Of a stretch of 64,000 nucleotides of DNA, positions 39,762 to 50,151 are shown one piece after another. How positions within the stretch are numbered: the first letter of the stretch is position 1; each line of letters begins with the position of its first letter. A program made the translations under genes and the position numbers. The stretch spans positions 673,474 through 737,473 of the forward strand of contig JADJWD010000004.1 in NCBI GenBank assembly GCA_016716535.1, written 5' to 3'. Source of the DNA: Betaproteobacteria bacterium (GTDB taxonomy: Bacteria > Pseudomonadota > Gammaproteobacteria > Burkholderiales > Burkholderiaceae_C). The notes under the pieces are model-generated. The model was given only the letters and a program-made list of their open reading frames with translations, had not been told where the DNA came from and did no database searches.

Positions 39762-41655
39762 CGGGTGGTCTTGCGACTGCAGCCTGAAGCGCTCTTGAAC
39801 GGCGTGGATGGCCTGCAAGAGATCATGTGCCGCAAACGGCTTGACCAGCAGGCCGTCCATGCCAGCCTCTATGTACTCCGCCTGGTCCTCGGCGCCGTAG
39901 TTGGCCGTCAGCGCGATGATGGGCACCCGCGCCATGCGCAACTCACCTTCGAGACGGCGGATCTCGCGCACTGCCTGCGGCCCGTCCATCAGCGGCATTC
40001 GAGAGTCCATCAGCACAAGGTCTGGACGGCTGGCGCCTAGCGCCCGCTCAACGGCCTCGCGGCCGTCGCGAGCTCGGACAGTGCGCATGCCGGCACGATC
40101 CAGGTGCGCTTCAGCGATCAACGCATTGACCTCGTTGTCTTCGACGAGAAGCACCGTCAGCCCCTCCTTGATCTTGATCGGGGCAGGCGCCTCTTCGGCG
40201 GTGGCTGCGGGCGGCGCATCCGTTCGCATCAGGCGAGCCGTGAAGGAGAACCGCGATCCCACCCCGGGCGCACTAGACACGGTGATGTTGCCCTCCATCG
40301 CCTCGGCGAGTTGTCGAGAGATCCACAATCCAAGCCCGCTGCCTTCTGCGGGGCGCGCCGCCGTCGCGCGTGTCTGCCGGAACGCGTCGAAGACGAACGG
40401 CAAGTCTTCGGCGGGGATGCCCGGAGCCAGTGTCCACTGCATCGAACCGGAAGAGACCATCAGACTCCGTCACAGAAAGGCTGACCAAGCCGCGCTTGGT
40501 GAACTTGATCGCGTTGCCCAGTAGGTTGTGCAGGACCTGGCGCAGCCGTGCTGCATCGGCATTGACCCAGGTAGGTTGAGCGATCTGAATCCGGGTGCTG
40601 AAGGCGATGCCTTTGGACTCCGCACGAAGTGCGTACAGGTCGGCGAGAGTGCGCAGTTCCTTCGTCAGGTCGAACGGGGCCAACTGAAGCACCAGCTTGC
40701 CGGCGTCGACTCGCGACATGTCCAGCAATGCGCCGATCAACTCGAGCAGGTGCTCGGCGCTGGCCTTGACCAGCGAGAGTTTCTTCGCCGAGTCCGCGTC
40801 GGGGGACTTCTTGAGAACCAACTCGGTCAGGCCCAGGACGCCGTGCAGCGGTGTACGCAGTTCATGGCTCATGGTGCCCAGGAACATGGCCTTGACCGCG
40901 CTTTGCCTCTGGACCTCGGCCAACGCCTCGCGCAGGTCCGCCGATGCCTGCGAGGCGAGTTGCAGGGCGGCGGAGCGCTCTGTCAACGCCTCGCGCAGCC
41001 GCTCCTGAGCGACGAATTCACTTGATATGCGCCGCTCGGAGGCGAAGGCGGTGACCATCGCCTGGACAAGAACCAGGACGGCACCGCCGGCAGCTGCGAG
41101 GCCGAATACATCGCCACGGGCCGCGAGCGCCAAGCTCGTCGGAAACATGATCGGGACTACGAAGGCGGCGGCAGCCGCGCGCTGGACTTGCAGGCCGAAG
41201 GTCGCCAGCATGGCTACGCAGGACAAAGCTCCCAGCATGACACCGGTGGCGCCGTCGCTTTGCCAGCTCACGCTCCACAAGCCGAGTACGCCCCATACGG
41301 CGCCGTCGAGCATCAGCAGCCGAATCAAGCGCCTGTTGATCTCGGGAAAGCGCGACTGCGGCAGCGACTTGCGTCGCCACTGCACGCCAAGAACGAACCG
41401 CGGCAGGGCGCTACCGACCTTCAGGCCGAACCAGGCGGCTGCCGCCAGTGCGCCAACTGTCGGGGCCAGGTACACCGCGATCGCGAGCGCGGCGAACGTC
41501 GAGATGACGCTCGCGGTAGACGTATGGGCCAGCAACGCGCTGGTCTGGGCGATCTGTAACCTCTCAGCCAGCCCATCGGGCGGCGTACAGACCGGCGCCA
41601 CGACCTGCGCGGGTACGGCTGCCGCATGATCTCTTGGCTGTTGCAAGCTGGGCAC
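39684..41655 (-). pseudogene. Hybrid histidine kinase with a one-base frameshift
   Basis: About 656 residues when joined. The N-terminus has five or six membrane helices (about 45-205), then a coiled coil, HisKA with FLGTMSHELRTPLHGVLGL (His264), a HATPase with NLLGNAIKFTKRG, and a receiver domain (VLLVEDNEVNA, LVLMDSRMPLMDG, KPF). The frame breaks inside the HATPase G1 box: an extra base in the GG pair 40433-40434 turns DTGSGIPAED into another frame. GLGLWISRQLAEAMEG continues intact after the break. Either a true null or an assembly error. It would sense a membrane or lipid signal; pairing with the N-acyl amino acid synthase is inferred from position only. Confidence 0.8.
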
Positions 41656-41969
41656 GTCCGCTAGGTGACGTTGCGGTGGAAGCGGGACTTACTAGACGAC
41701 GGACAGTGGGCGGCGCCGGCCGCGACGGGCAACGCGCGACCCGGCTGTGCCGACGGTGGCCGCGTGCACCCGTCACGCAGCGCGGCGTGTCACCAAGCGT
41801 CACTATCGGACGGCCCGCATCTGGGCGGTGTGTATCACTGCGCACCGAGTGATTGCGCAGGGGCTGCGTACGCAGGGGCGCCGCCAACTTCGTGCGCAAA
41901 TACCGTTGGTGCACGGCGTCCAACACGAGCAACCAGCAACGCGCCGGGCCGCTGGTCCGAAGCGAGCCG

Positions 41970-42132
41970 ATGGGGTGTCTGGACGCTGTTGCGCGAGAAC
42001 GGCATCGCCTGCGAACTGCGCGACGAGCGCTTCGGCGGTCGGCCACTGGATGTGTCCTTCGCTGGCAGTCTGCGTCCTGATCAGGACGCCGCCGCTGCTG
42101 CGATGCGGCACTTCGATGCCGGCGTGCTATGC
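41970..42132 (+). pseudogene. Fragment of a TOTE-type DEAD/DEAH helicase
   Basis: MGCLDAV in one frame, then LLRENGIACELRDERFGG, RPLDVSFAGSLRPDQ and MRHFDAGVLCA in the next. This is the segment just before the Walker A motif of helicases in the large multi-domain (primase-helicase, TOTE) conflict proteins. The sequence stops being homologous right after VLCA, where APTGFGKT is expected. A gene once here is nearly gone. The region 41656-41960 may hold more decayed pieces (FVRKYRW, PLVHGVQ) but I cannot assign them. Confidence 0.6.
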
Positions 42133-42134
42133 GC

Positions 42135-42298
42135 GCAGATGCGACGCTCGGCCGCGCCGTCGCCGCGGGCGGCTCGGTCGTCGAGGCGAAGGTCGCGATC
42201 CCGGCCGTCGGCTGGTCTGCGACCTGTGCCGAGCCCGTGGCTTGAAGTTCGGGCTCATCCAGGCCGACGCGGGCGCGTCGCCGTCAGGCGCGGGTTGA
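42135..42298 (+). pseudogene. Fragment of a VOC (glyoxalase-like) protein
   Basis: ATLGRAVAAGGSVVEAKVAI, PAVGWSATCAEP in one frame, then GLKFGLIQADAGAS in the next. This is the C-terminal half of a VOC-family protein (A-x-x-GG-x-V, IP-x-VGW, C-x-DP-x-G-x-FGL-x-Q). A lost base at about 42,233 breaks the frame. It joins the helicase fragment within a few bases, so two unrelated genes have been cut and joined. Confidence 0.6.
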
Positions 42299-42431
42299 TG
42301 CTGTACGCGCAGCGCCCGCCCGCGGGCCAGCTGCCGACAATCATTCACGATGGCATGATCAACGCTTAGCTCGTTGGTTAGGCCACTCATCAGGCCGTTC
42401 TTTAGGCTCATCGTCAGGCCGCCCGCACGCC

Positions 42432-42902
42432 ATGCCCACCGCCGCCCCGCTCCCGCCCGCCCGGCTCGCCCCGCTCGTGGTCCCGTTCATCGCCCCGTTC
42501 ATCGCCCCGTTCATCGCATTGCTCGGCGCGCTCCTCGTCTTCGCGGCCGCGCCCTGCGGCGCAGACAAAGGCAAGGTGATGGCCGGGCTCGTCAACCAGC
42601 CCTTCTCTGCGACGCGCGAGAAGCTGCTCGCCGATGGCTGGGCGCCGGTCGAGACGAACCTGACGACAGCGCGCGGCGCGCCCGAGCGCGAGCGTGGCGA
42701 GGCAGGCAAGTTCCTCACCGCCGGCTACAACGAGATCGAGCGCTGCACCGGCGGCAAGCGCAACTACTGCTTCCTCAACTACAAGCGCGGCAACACGTGC
42801 CTGCGCGTGCGCACGCTCGGCACGCTCGACCTGCCGGCAAGCGATCCGAAGGTGCATGGCGCCGGCGACGCCTGTCCGTCGAAGCAGAAGGCGCGGCGCT
42901 GA
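42432..42902 (+). CDS. Small exported protein with repeated signal peptide, unknown function
   Basis: 156 residues. The N-terminus is a long hydrophobic signal in which PFIA is repeated three times, coded by three 12-base units (CCGTTCATCGCC) at 42483-42518. The mature part (about 117 residues, from ADKGKVMAG) has five Cys (ERCTGG, NYCFLN, NTCLRV, DACPSK and one near the cleavage site), which suggests disulfide bonds in the periplasm. No family is recognised. It has no operon partner besides the membrane protein 46 bases downstream. Confidence 0.65.
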   Translation: MPTAAPLPPARLAPLVVPFIAPFIAPFIALLGALLVFAAAPCGADKGKVMAGLVNQPFSATREKLLADGWAPVETNLTTARGAPERERGEAGKFLTAGYNEIERCTGGKRNYCFLNYKRGNTCLRVRTLGTLDLPASDPKVHGAGDACPSKQKARR

Positions 42903-42948
42903 AAATGCGCGTGCGGCCGCAGGCCATGAAGGTGGCGCGTTAGGCCGC

Positions 42949-43425
42949 ATGGGCGCCGTCCGGCTCGCCGCCATCGCCACGGCGCTGCTGTTCGCCGCCA
43001 TCGCCGCGTACCTGGCGCCGCTGAGCCCCTCGGTGATCGAGCTGCAGATGGCGGCGACGCCGGCGGCCTTCGGGGCGATCGTCCACACCTGGCCGCCCGA
43101 GCACCTGGCGCGCTTTCGCAACCACCTGCCGGCCGACTGCCTGCTGCTGGCGGCCTACAGCACGCTCGGCGTGCTGCTCGCGCGGCGCGCGGCGCTGTTC
43201 GCCGCGCTCGCGCCGGCGCTGCGGCGCGCGGCGACGTGGGTGCTGCCGGCCGCGGCGCTGTTCGATGCCGGCGAGAACGCGCTGCACTGGTGGCTCACCG
43301 AAGTGCCGCGCTTCGGCGTGCCGCTGCCGTATGCGCTGGCCGCCGGCGCGGCGGCGATGAAGTGGCTGCTGTTGCTGGCCTTCGTGCTGCTGGCCGTCGT
43401 TGCGCTGGCGCGGCGCCGGGACTAG
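42949..43425 (+). CDS. Four-helix membrane protein, unknown function
   Basis: 158 residues with about four membrane helices (AAIATALLFAAIAAYLAPLS; LLLAAYSTLGVLLA; ATWVLPAAALFDAGENALHW; WLLLLAFVLLAVVALA). A conserved-looking LFDAGENALHWWLT motif stands between helices 3 and 4 and contains charged residues in a hydrophobic setting. This pattern is seen in uncharacterised proteobacterial membrane proteins; no function is known to me. It ends 7 bases before the stop of the convergent CHAT gene. Confidence 0.65.
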   Translation: MGAVRLAAIATALLFAAIAAYLAPLSPSVIELQMAATPAAFGAIVHTWPPEHLARFRNHLPADCLLLAAYSTLGVLLARRAALFAALAPALRRAATWVLPAAALFDAGENALHWWLTEVPRFGVPLPYALAAGAAAMKWLLLLAFVLLAVVALARRRD

Positions 43426-43432
43426 ATCACCT

Positions 43433-46400
43433 TCACTTCCCGGCCTCGCGCGCGTACTCGCGCAGCAGCGCCAGCACCTTCGCCGCCGCCGCGGCTTCGG
43501 CCGGCCTAAGCGCCGCGCCGCCGCGACCTTCTCCCCGCTCCAGCACGAACGCCGCCGTGTCGGCCACCGAGCGCCACTGCCCCGCGGCCGGCACGCGGTT
43601 GTGCAGGTCGGCAAAAAGCGGCAGCAGCCGGTCCACCGACGCGGCCAGGCGCTCGCGCGCCAGCGCCTCGTAGAGGTCCAGCTCGATGCGGCTTGCGACG
43701 ACCCAGAAGTCGGCGTCGGCGGCCAGCCGCGCGTCGAGCGCCGCACGCACCGCAGCGACGACATCGGGCGCGAAGCCGGCCGCCTGCGCGCCGCCCGGCC
43801 GCAGCAGGTCGGCGGCCATGCGGTTGAGCGCCGGGTAGAAGAGCTCCGGGTGGTTCTGCCGCCGCGCCAGCGCTTCGGCCTCGCCGTAGGCGGCGGCCAT
43901 GCGCTCGACCGCGCGCGCCTCGGCGGCCGCGTCGCCGGCCTTGCGCTCGACGAGTGCCAGCCGCTTGTGCGCCGAGCCGCGCAGCGACTGGCGCTCGACC
44001 GTCGGCTCGAGCGCCACCAGCGCGTCGAGCCGGGCGAGCGCGGCCGCGATCTCGCCGCGCGCCTGCGCCGCTGCGGCGGCCAAGCCCGCGTCGCGCCGGT
44101 CGAGGCCCTTCACACGCTGCCACGCGCGCCGCGCGCGCTGGTTGGCCAGTTGCTCGGCCGCGCGCAGCGAGGCGCTGCCGTCGTTGGCGGCCACCGCACG
44201 TTCGTACCACGCGATGCCATCGTCGAGCAGTTCGACGCCGGCGAACGCCAGGCCGAAGGCCTCGGCGATCGCGCCCATGCCGCCCCAGCGGCTGCCGAAG
44301 CGCGCCTCGAGGTGGCGCACGCGCTCCTGCGGCACGACGCCGGTGTTGCCGAACTGCGCATCGATCGCGATCTTCTCGAGCGCCATCGCCAGCCCCACCG
44401 GCGAGGCGATGTCGGCGTACTCGGCCTGCACGTCGACGACGGCCGCCGCGCCCGCGCCCTCGCCCACGCGCCTGAAGCGCCAGTCGGGGTCGCCATAACA
44501 CTGGTACGCGGCCCACGTGTTGCTGCGCGGGAAAGCGCGCCACGTGCTCTCGCGCGCCTCGCCCACCGCCTCGATGAAGCTGCGCCGCGCCAGCAGCGCG
44601 CGGTACAGCGTCAAGGCGAAGAGTCAGCCGGCTCGTCGTCGACGGCCCAGCCGGCCGCGACGACGCAGCGCACGCCCAGGCGGATCAGCGCATCGGCCGT
44701 GCCCGCGGCGAAGGCGCTGCGGTTGAACGGGTCGGGCGCCTTCAGCGGCGGCGCGTCGGGCCGCGCCGCGAGGTGGCAGCAGTTGACGAACACCAGTTCG
44801 GGCACCGTGCGCATCTGGCCGATCTCGCGCGGGCCGAGGAAGGTGCCGCCCGAGAGCACGACACCGCCGTCGTGCCCGGCCTCGCCGTGCCCGGCGATGT
44901 GCACGATGCGATAAGGCCGCGCCATCAGCGCGTTGATCACCGTCGTCGCGTCGGCGTCGCCGAGCAGCGCCGTCGTACGCCCGGAGCCGACGCCGCTCGG
45001 GCCGGTCATCACCTCGTTCACCGCCTTCGCCTCGGCGCGCGCGCCGGCCAGCGGGCCGTAGCGTTCGCGGTCACACAGCGGCTCGCCGACGACGAGCACG
45101 TCGTCGTCGACGCCGGCGTCGCGCACCACCTCGCGGTAGGTGCCGGTGGCGAGTTTGCGCACGAGGCGGCTGCGCACCGACCACGGCACGTGCTCGTCGG
45201 CACCGCGGCCGTCGGGCTGCGTGTCGAGGATCTCCCACGGCAGCGGCGCAGTGCCTTCGTCCACTTCGAGCAGCATGTGCGTGCGCCCGCCGAGGAAGGG
45301 CTCGATCTCCACCGGCACCAGCAGCTGGAAGAGCGTGCGGCCGATCTGCGCATCGGTGGCCAGCTCGTTCGACGCCTTGCTCACCATCTCGGCCAACAGG
45401 CGCGGCTGCGCCTGCGTGGCGCGCACCTCGGTGCGCGCGCGCCGCGTGTCGAGGCGGAACTGGATCGCCTGGCCCTCGGCGGTGAGCACGGCAGCGGGCA
45501 AGGCGATCGCGGCCCCGTCGGTCGCGGCGGCGGCGCCTTCCGAGCTGCCGCCCGAGACGGCCCCGGGCGCACGCACCTGCACCGACGTCGCACTGATGAA
45601 GTCGTAGGCCGCGCCGCGATAAGCGCCGCCCGTCTGCCGGCGCAGCGCGCCGGTGCCACTCGTCACCGCGTCGGTGACGACGAGGTCGCCCGGCCGCGCC
45701 GTCGCCAGCACCTGCAGGCCGCCCCCAGGCCTCGGCGGCGCGCTCGAGGTACAGCTCGACGAGCACGAGGTGCGAGACCTGCGGCCACAGGTTGCTCTTC
45801 AGCCGCGCGTTGAGCTTGGCGATGCGGCGGTTGGCTTCGCGCACCCCGCTGGCAATGGCGCGCGCGGCGTTGCCGGGCTGGAAGCCGATGCCGCCGGAGC
45901 CCATCAGCGTGGCGGCCATCTCGATGCTCGCGGCGCTCGTGCGGTCGCCTTCGGCGAGACGCCCGGCCCAGGCGAGCACGCCCTGGCAGACGGCACCGGC
46001 GAGCGTCGCCTCGGTCAGCGCGCCCTCGGGCCCGAGGCCGACGACGACCACCGCCTCGGGCCGCGGCACGAGGGCGCCGTCGCGCGGCGAGGCGGTGTTG
46101 ACGAAGAGCTGCGCGTCGCCGAGGTTCTGCGCGTAGCGGCCGACCGCCAGCGACTCGTCCATCGCGCCGCCGACCATGCGGTTGACGGCCCACTCGGTGC
46201 CGGTGAGCTGCGACGAGGTGTAGTGCCCGACGAGCAGCGGCTGGCGCACGAACGCGAGGTGGCCGTTGAGCACCGTGACGCGCAGCGCCGGCGCCGCGGC
46301 GCTGTCGCCGCTGTCGTCGGCCCGTTCGCGCGCGGCGGCGAACACCGCCTGCACGCTGCTGGCCGGCCGCTCGCCGGCAAGCCGCCCGCGCGAGGGGCGG

Positions 46401-49234
46401 CTGCGAACATGCGGCACGGCGGCGGGCCTGAAGCCGCGCTCACCGAATGCACCGGTTGCACCCGCCGCTGCACCCGCGCCGTCGCGCACGCCCGGTGTCG
46501 GCAGCAGCTCGAGCCGGTCGGTGCGGCCGCTTTGGAGCAGTTCGACGAAGGCGTCGAACGCCTTCTTCTGCGAAGGCAGGCTGCCGTGTTCGGCGTCGAG
46601 CTTCCAGGTGCGCACGCCGGGCAGCCGCGCCGAGTCGTGCGTGACGCGGCCGTCGCCGCCCTCTTCCGCGTCGAGGTAGGCGAAGCCCTCGTCGCCCCAG
46701 TCGTAGCCGTCGGGCGTGAAGCGCGCGCGGCCCACCACGAGCAGCAGCCGGTCGGCCCAGGCCGGCAACTCCTGCTCGCGCTGGCGATCGAGGCGCCGGC
46801 GCAGTTCGACGGCCTGCTCGAGCACCTCGTTCGGCGGCACGCCCCACTTGTAGGCGCACAGCTGCTTGTCGTCGGTGTCCTCCTGTCGCTGCGCCCAGTT
46901 GCGGTGCCACCAGCTCGCCTCGCGCACGCGCTTCAGGTCCTCTTCGGCCAGGCGCTTCCAGGTTGCCGCATCGGCGAGGCCGAGGCTGCTGTCCAGCAGG
47001 GCGGCCTGCAACTGGATGAAGCCAGGGAAGGCGGCCATCAACTGCCGCGCCTCGTGGTCGCCGAAGGGCGAGCCGAAGGCGACGAGCGCGTTGCCGAAGG
47101 TGTCGTCGCCCGACAGCACCTGCATCGGCGCCCAGCTGCCGCCGTTGGGCGTGCCGAGCATCAGGAGCCGCGCGCCATCGCGGCCGATGAAGCGCTGCCA
47201 CACGTCGGGCGCCTCGAGCGCCATCGTGCGCGCCAGCACGCCGCCCATCGAGTGCGCGACGATGCGCACCGGCTGCCCGCTGGCGGCGCGCGCGTCGAGC
47301 GCCGCCGCCACCTTGGCGGCAAGGCGGCGCGCTTCCTCCTCGATCGGCCGGCGCCAGTCGAAGCCGAAGGGAATCACTTCGTGCGTCAGCGCGAGGTGCT
47401 CGATCAGGTCGTCGTAGACCATGCCGACCGGCCCGTCGTCGCACACATCGGCCTGGCCGGGTGCGTAGGCCAGCCGCTTCAGGCCGCCGATCAGCCGCAG
47501 CCCGAGCCAGATGCGCTTGTCGCGCACCTTGATGTTGCTGCCGAGGATGCCGGGCAGCACGAACACCGCGGGCTTGTCGGCGGCGGGCTGCGCGTCGCCG
47601 GTGGCGCCATAGTCACCGCGCACGCCGCTGCCGCTTTCGCCCGCCCACGACAGCGGGCCGATCGTCGCGAAGCCCGCCGGCAGCGGCTCCTGCACGAGCG
47701 CATCGACCACCGCCGCCGCGGTGCGCGGGTTGACGAAATAGGCGAAGTGCGTCGTCTTGCCGCCCTGGTCGAGCAGGAAGCTGGCGCCGCGCTGGCGCGG
47801 CGCGCCGCCGTACATCGAGCGCGTCTGCACGACGATGTCGTGGTCGCACCAGTAGAACGCGTCGGTGGCGAGCGACTTGAGCCAACTGCCGAGCGAGTCA
47901 CCCTCGAGATCACCGGCGACGACACGCAGGTCGCCGGGCACCGGCGCATCGGCATCGTTGAGCCACTGCACCAGCGGGTTGTCGGGCAGCATCGCCGCGA
48001 GCCCCGGCAGCACCTCGGGGTTCAAACGTTCGCGCGCCACCGCCGAAAGCATGTCGACGAGCGCCGGCGCCACCGGCACGCCGGCGAGGCGCAGCCCCCA
48101 GCGCAGCACCGAGAGGTAGGCATCGAGCCGCCGCGAGGCGAGCAGCGTGCCGCGCGCCGGGCAGGCGACGCGCACGACGCGCTCCACCGCCACGTCGCGC
48201 GCGGCCAGCTCGGCGGCGAGATCCTGCAGCTGCCGGCGCTGCGACGCGTAGCCCTTGTCGTTGAACACCGACAGCTCGGCGGGCGTGACGGTGCGCGTCG
48301 CCGCGACGCGCGCCAGCACCTCGGCGACGAGCCCGCCGCGCGAGTGCGTCACCAGGTGCAGCCGCACCGGCACGCCCTTGGGCAACGCGCGCACGAGCAC
48401 GAGCGCGTTGTCGATCGGGCTCGCGCCGAGCGTCGGGTGGTCGAGCGCGTAGACCTGGTCGGCGTAGTGCGTGAAGAGCTCGCGCACACGGCCCGGGTGG
48501 TGCTCCCACAGCTTGCCGAAGGTGCTGGCGGTGTCGACGAAGGTGCCGTGCAGGAAGACGAGCACCGGCTTGCCTGCCGCCGGCGCCGGCATCGCATCGA
48601 CCTTGTACGCCGATCCCTTCAGCGGCTCGAGTGCGGCGCTCGCGAGGCGGTAGACGCCGGCGTCGACGCCGCCATCGACGTGGCGCGCGATCTTCTCGGC
48701 GGCGCGCTCGGCCACCGGCTTGTCACCAAGCAGATCGGTGACGATCTCGACGGCCTGCAGCAGCACGCGGCCGAGGAAGCCGCCGCCACGCGTCGGCGCC
48801 GCTTGCTCGAGGCCACGCCATTGCAGCTCGGCCGGCACCGGCACCTCGGTGGGCTCGATCGGCGCGCCGGCGGCATCCCGCGCGCCGCGCCGGGCGCGCT
48901 GCTCGCCGCCGCGTTCGTCCTGCGCCAGCATGAGGTCGCGCGCCGTCAGCGGATGCAGCACGAGCGGCGGGCCGCCGGCGAGATGCAGCACGACGGCGTC
49001 TTCGCCGACACGCGCGGTGACGCGCACCACCTCGCCGCCGGCGCGGCGCGCGCCGACCTGCACGGCCACCTTCACGCGGCCGCCGAGGCCGGCCGGGGCC
49101 CAGGCGGGCGCGGCGCCGGCGCCGCCTGCCCCGCGTGGGGTGCCGATCGCGCCGCCGTAGCCTTCAGCGCCGACGCGCTGGCCGGGGATGACGAGGGTGA
49201 TCTCGGCGGGCTCGGCGGGCTCGGTGTGCGGCAT
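43433..49234 (-). pseudogene. Giant lipase-CHAT protein split by two frameshifts
   Basis: When joined, about 1930 residues. From 49234: an N-terminal domain; an alpha/beta hydrolase (VLVFLHGTFVDTAST, VTHSRGGLVAEVL); a second, LCAT-like hydrolase (FVLPGILGSN, VAHSMGGVLARTM, LMLGTPNGGS); a middle domain; then a CHAT caspase-like domain with catalytic His (HIAGHGEAG) and Cys (VNCCHLA); and a TPR-like helical tail (43433-44614). Breaks: an extra base in the CCCCC run 45722-45726, and a lost base near 44618-44630, inside the CHAT end (GWAVDDEPAD to FALTLYRALL). GAGGAG precedes ATG 49234. CHAT-hydrolase fusions are suspected defence or cell-suicide proteins. Whether this one is whole in the cell depends on the two bases. 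Confidence 0.75.
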
Positions 49235-49527
49235 CTCGGCTCCTCGTTGTCGTTCGCCCGCCGGCCGGCTTCGGCGCGGTGGGCGGCGAAGCATCCCTCA
49301 GGCGGCGGGCCGGGGCAATCCCGAAACGTCCCCGCCGGTCATGAATGTGGACGAGAGAGCGGCGAGAGGCGCGGCCGCAGCGAGCGGGCCGGTGCGCCTC
49401 GATTGCGTTCGATCAACCTGCTGCGCCGCGCCGCGCGCGGCGCAGCAACACGTGACGCCGCAGCAACCTGCCGGCAACACGGCGCGCGCACGCTCGCTCG
49501 CATCGATCACGACAACAAGGAACTGCG

Positions 49528-50037
49528 ATGCGACTTTCGCGTGAGTGGGCGACGCCAGCGACGATCGGCGCCTTTGCGCTGGTGGCCGGCACGGGCGTGC
49601 CGATGTTCTTCCACCTCGAAACGGGCCTGCAGAAGGCGCTGCACGAGTGGATTGGCTGGCTGCTGCTGGCCGCGGTGGCGTTGCACGTGGCCGTCAACTG
49701 GCTCGGCTTCAAGCGCTACCTGAAGTGGCCGGGGCGCGGCATCGCGATCGTCGGCGTGTTCTTGCTGGCGCTCGGCGCCACGTTCTTCATCGGCGCGGGC
49801 AGCGGCGCGGCCGCGCCCGCGTCACCGCCGGTGCTGGCGATGCGCGCGGTGGCCGCGGCGCCGCTTGCGACGCTGGAGCCGCTGACCGGCAAGCCGGTCG
49901 AGCGCATGCTCGGCGACCTGGCCGCGGCGGGTGTCGTCGTCGACGGCGCCAACGGCACCGTCGGCCGTGCGGTGGGCAACGACCGCGAGGCGATGGGGCG
50001 GGCGATGCGGGTGCTGTTCGGGGCCGCGAAGCCCTAG
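49528..50037 (+). CDS. DUF4405-like cytochrome b-type membrane protein
   Basis: 169 residues. Three helices: PATIGAFALVAGTGVPMFF, EWIGWLLLAAVALHVAVNW, GIAIVGVFLLALGATFFIG. Histidines in MFFHLET, ALHEWIG and ALHVAVN are placed as heme ligands, as in DUF4405/b-type small membrane proteins. The periplasmic tail (about 70 residues) has LEPLTGKPVERMLGDL and is not assigned. The 293 bases upstream, between this gene and the lipase-CHAT gene, hold no feature I can support beyond being their shared divergent promoter region. Confidence 0.65.
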   Translation: MRLSREWATPATIGAFALVAGTGVPMFFHLETGLQKALHEWIGWLLLAAVALHVAVNWLGFKRYLKWPGRGIAIVGVFLLALGATFFIGAGSGAAAPASPPVLAMRAVAAAPLATLEPLTGKPVERMLGDLAAAGVVVDGANGTVGRAVGNDREAMGRAMRVLFGAAKP

Positions 50038-50049
50038 CGCAGATACGAC

Positions 50050-50071
50050 GAGGCCCGCAAACGCGGGCCTC
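50050..50071. terminator. Hairpin after the DUF4405 gene
   Basis: A perfect 9-bp stem GAGGCCCGC / GCGGGCCTC with loop AAAC, 12 bases past the stop. It lacks a T-tract, so termination strength is uncertain. Confidence 0.5.
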
Positions 50072-50078
50072 GTGCATT

Positions 50079-50106
50079 GGGCTTCGACAGGCTCAGTTCG
50101 AACGGA
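50079..50106 (+). repeat. Second copy of the GGGCTTCGACAGGCTCAG repeat
   Basis: See 25464-25492. Here the unit is followed at 50126-50140 by CCCAGCCCAAACGGG, a possible inverted partner, so the pair could fold. Confidence 0.6.
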
Positions 50107-50151
50107 TTCGGGATACCTCGAGTTCCCAGCCCAAACGGGCCGGGCTCACCC

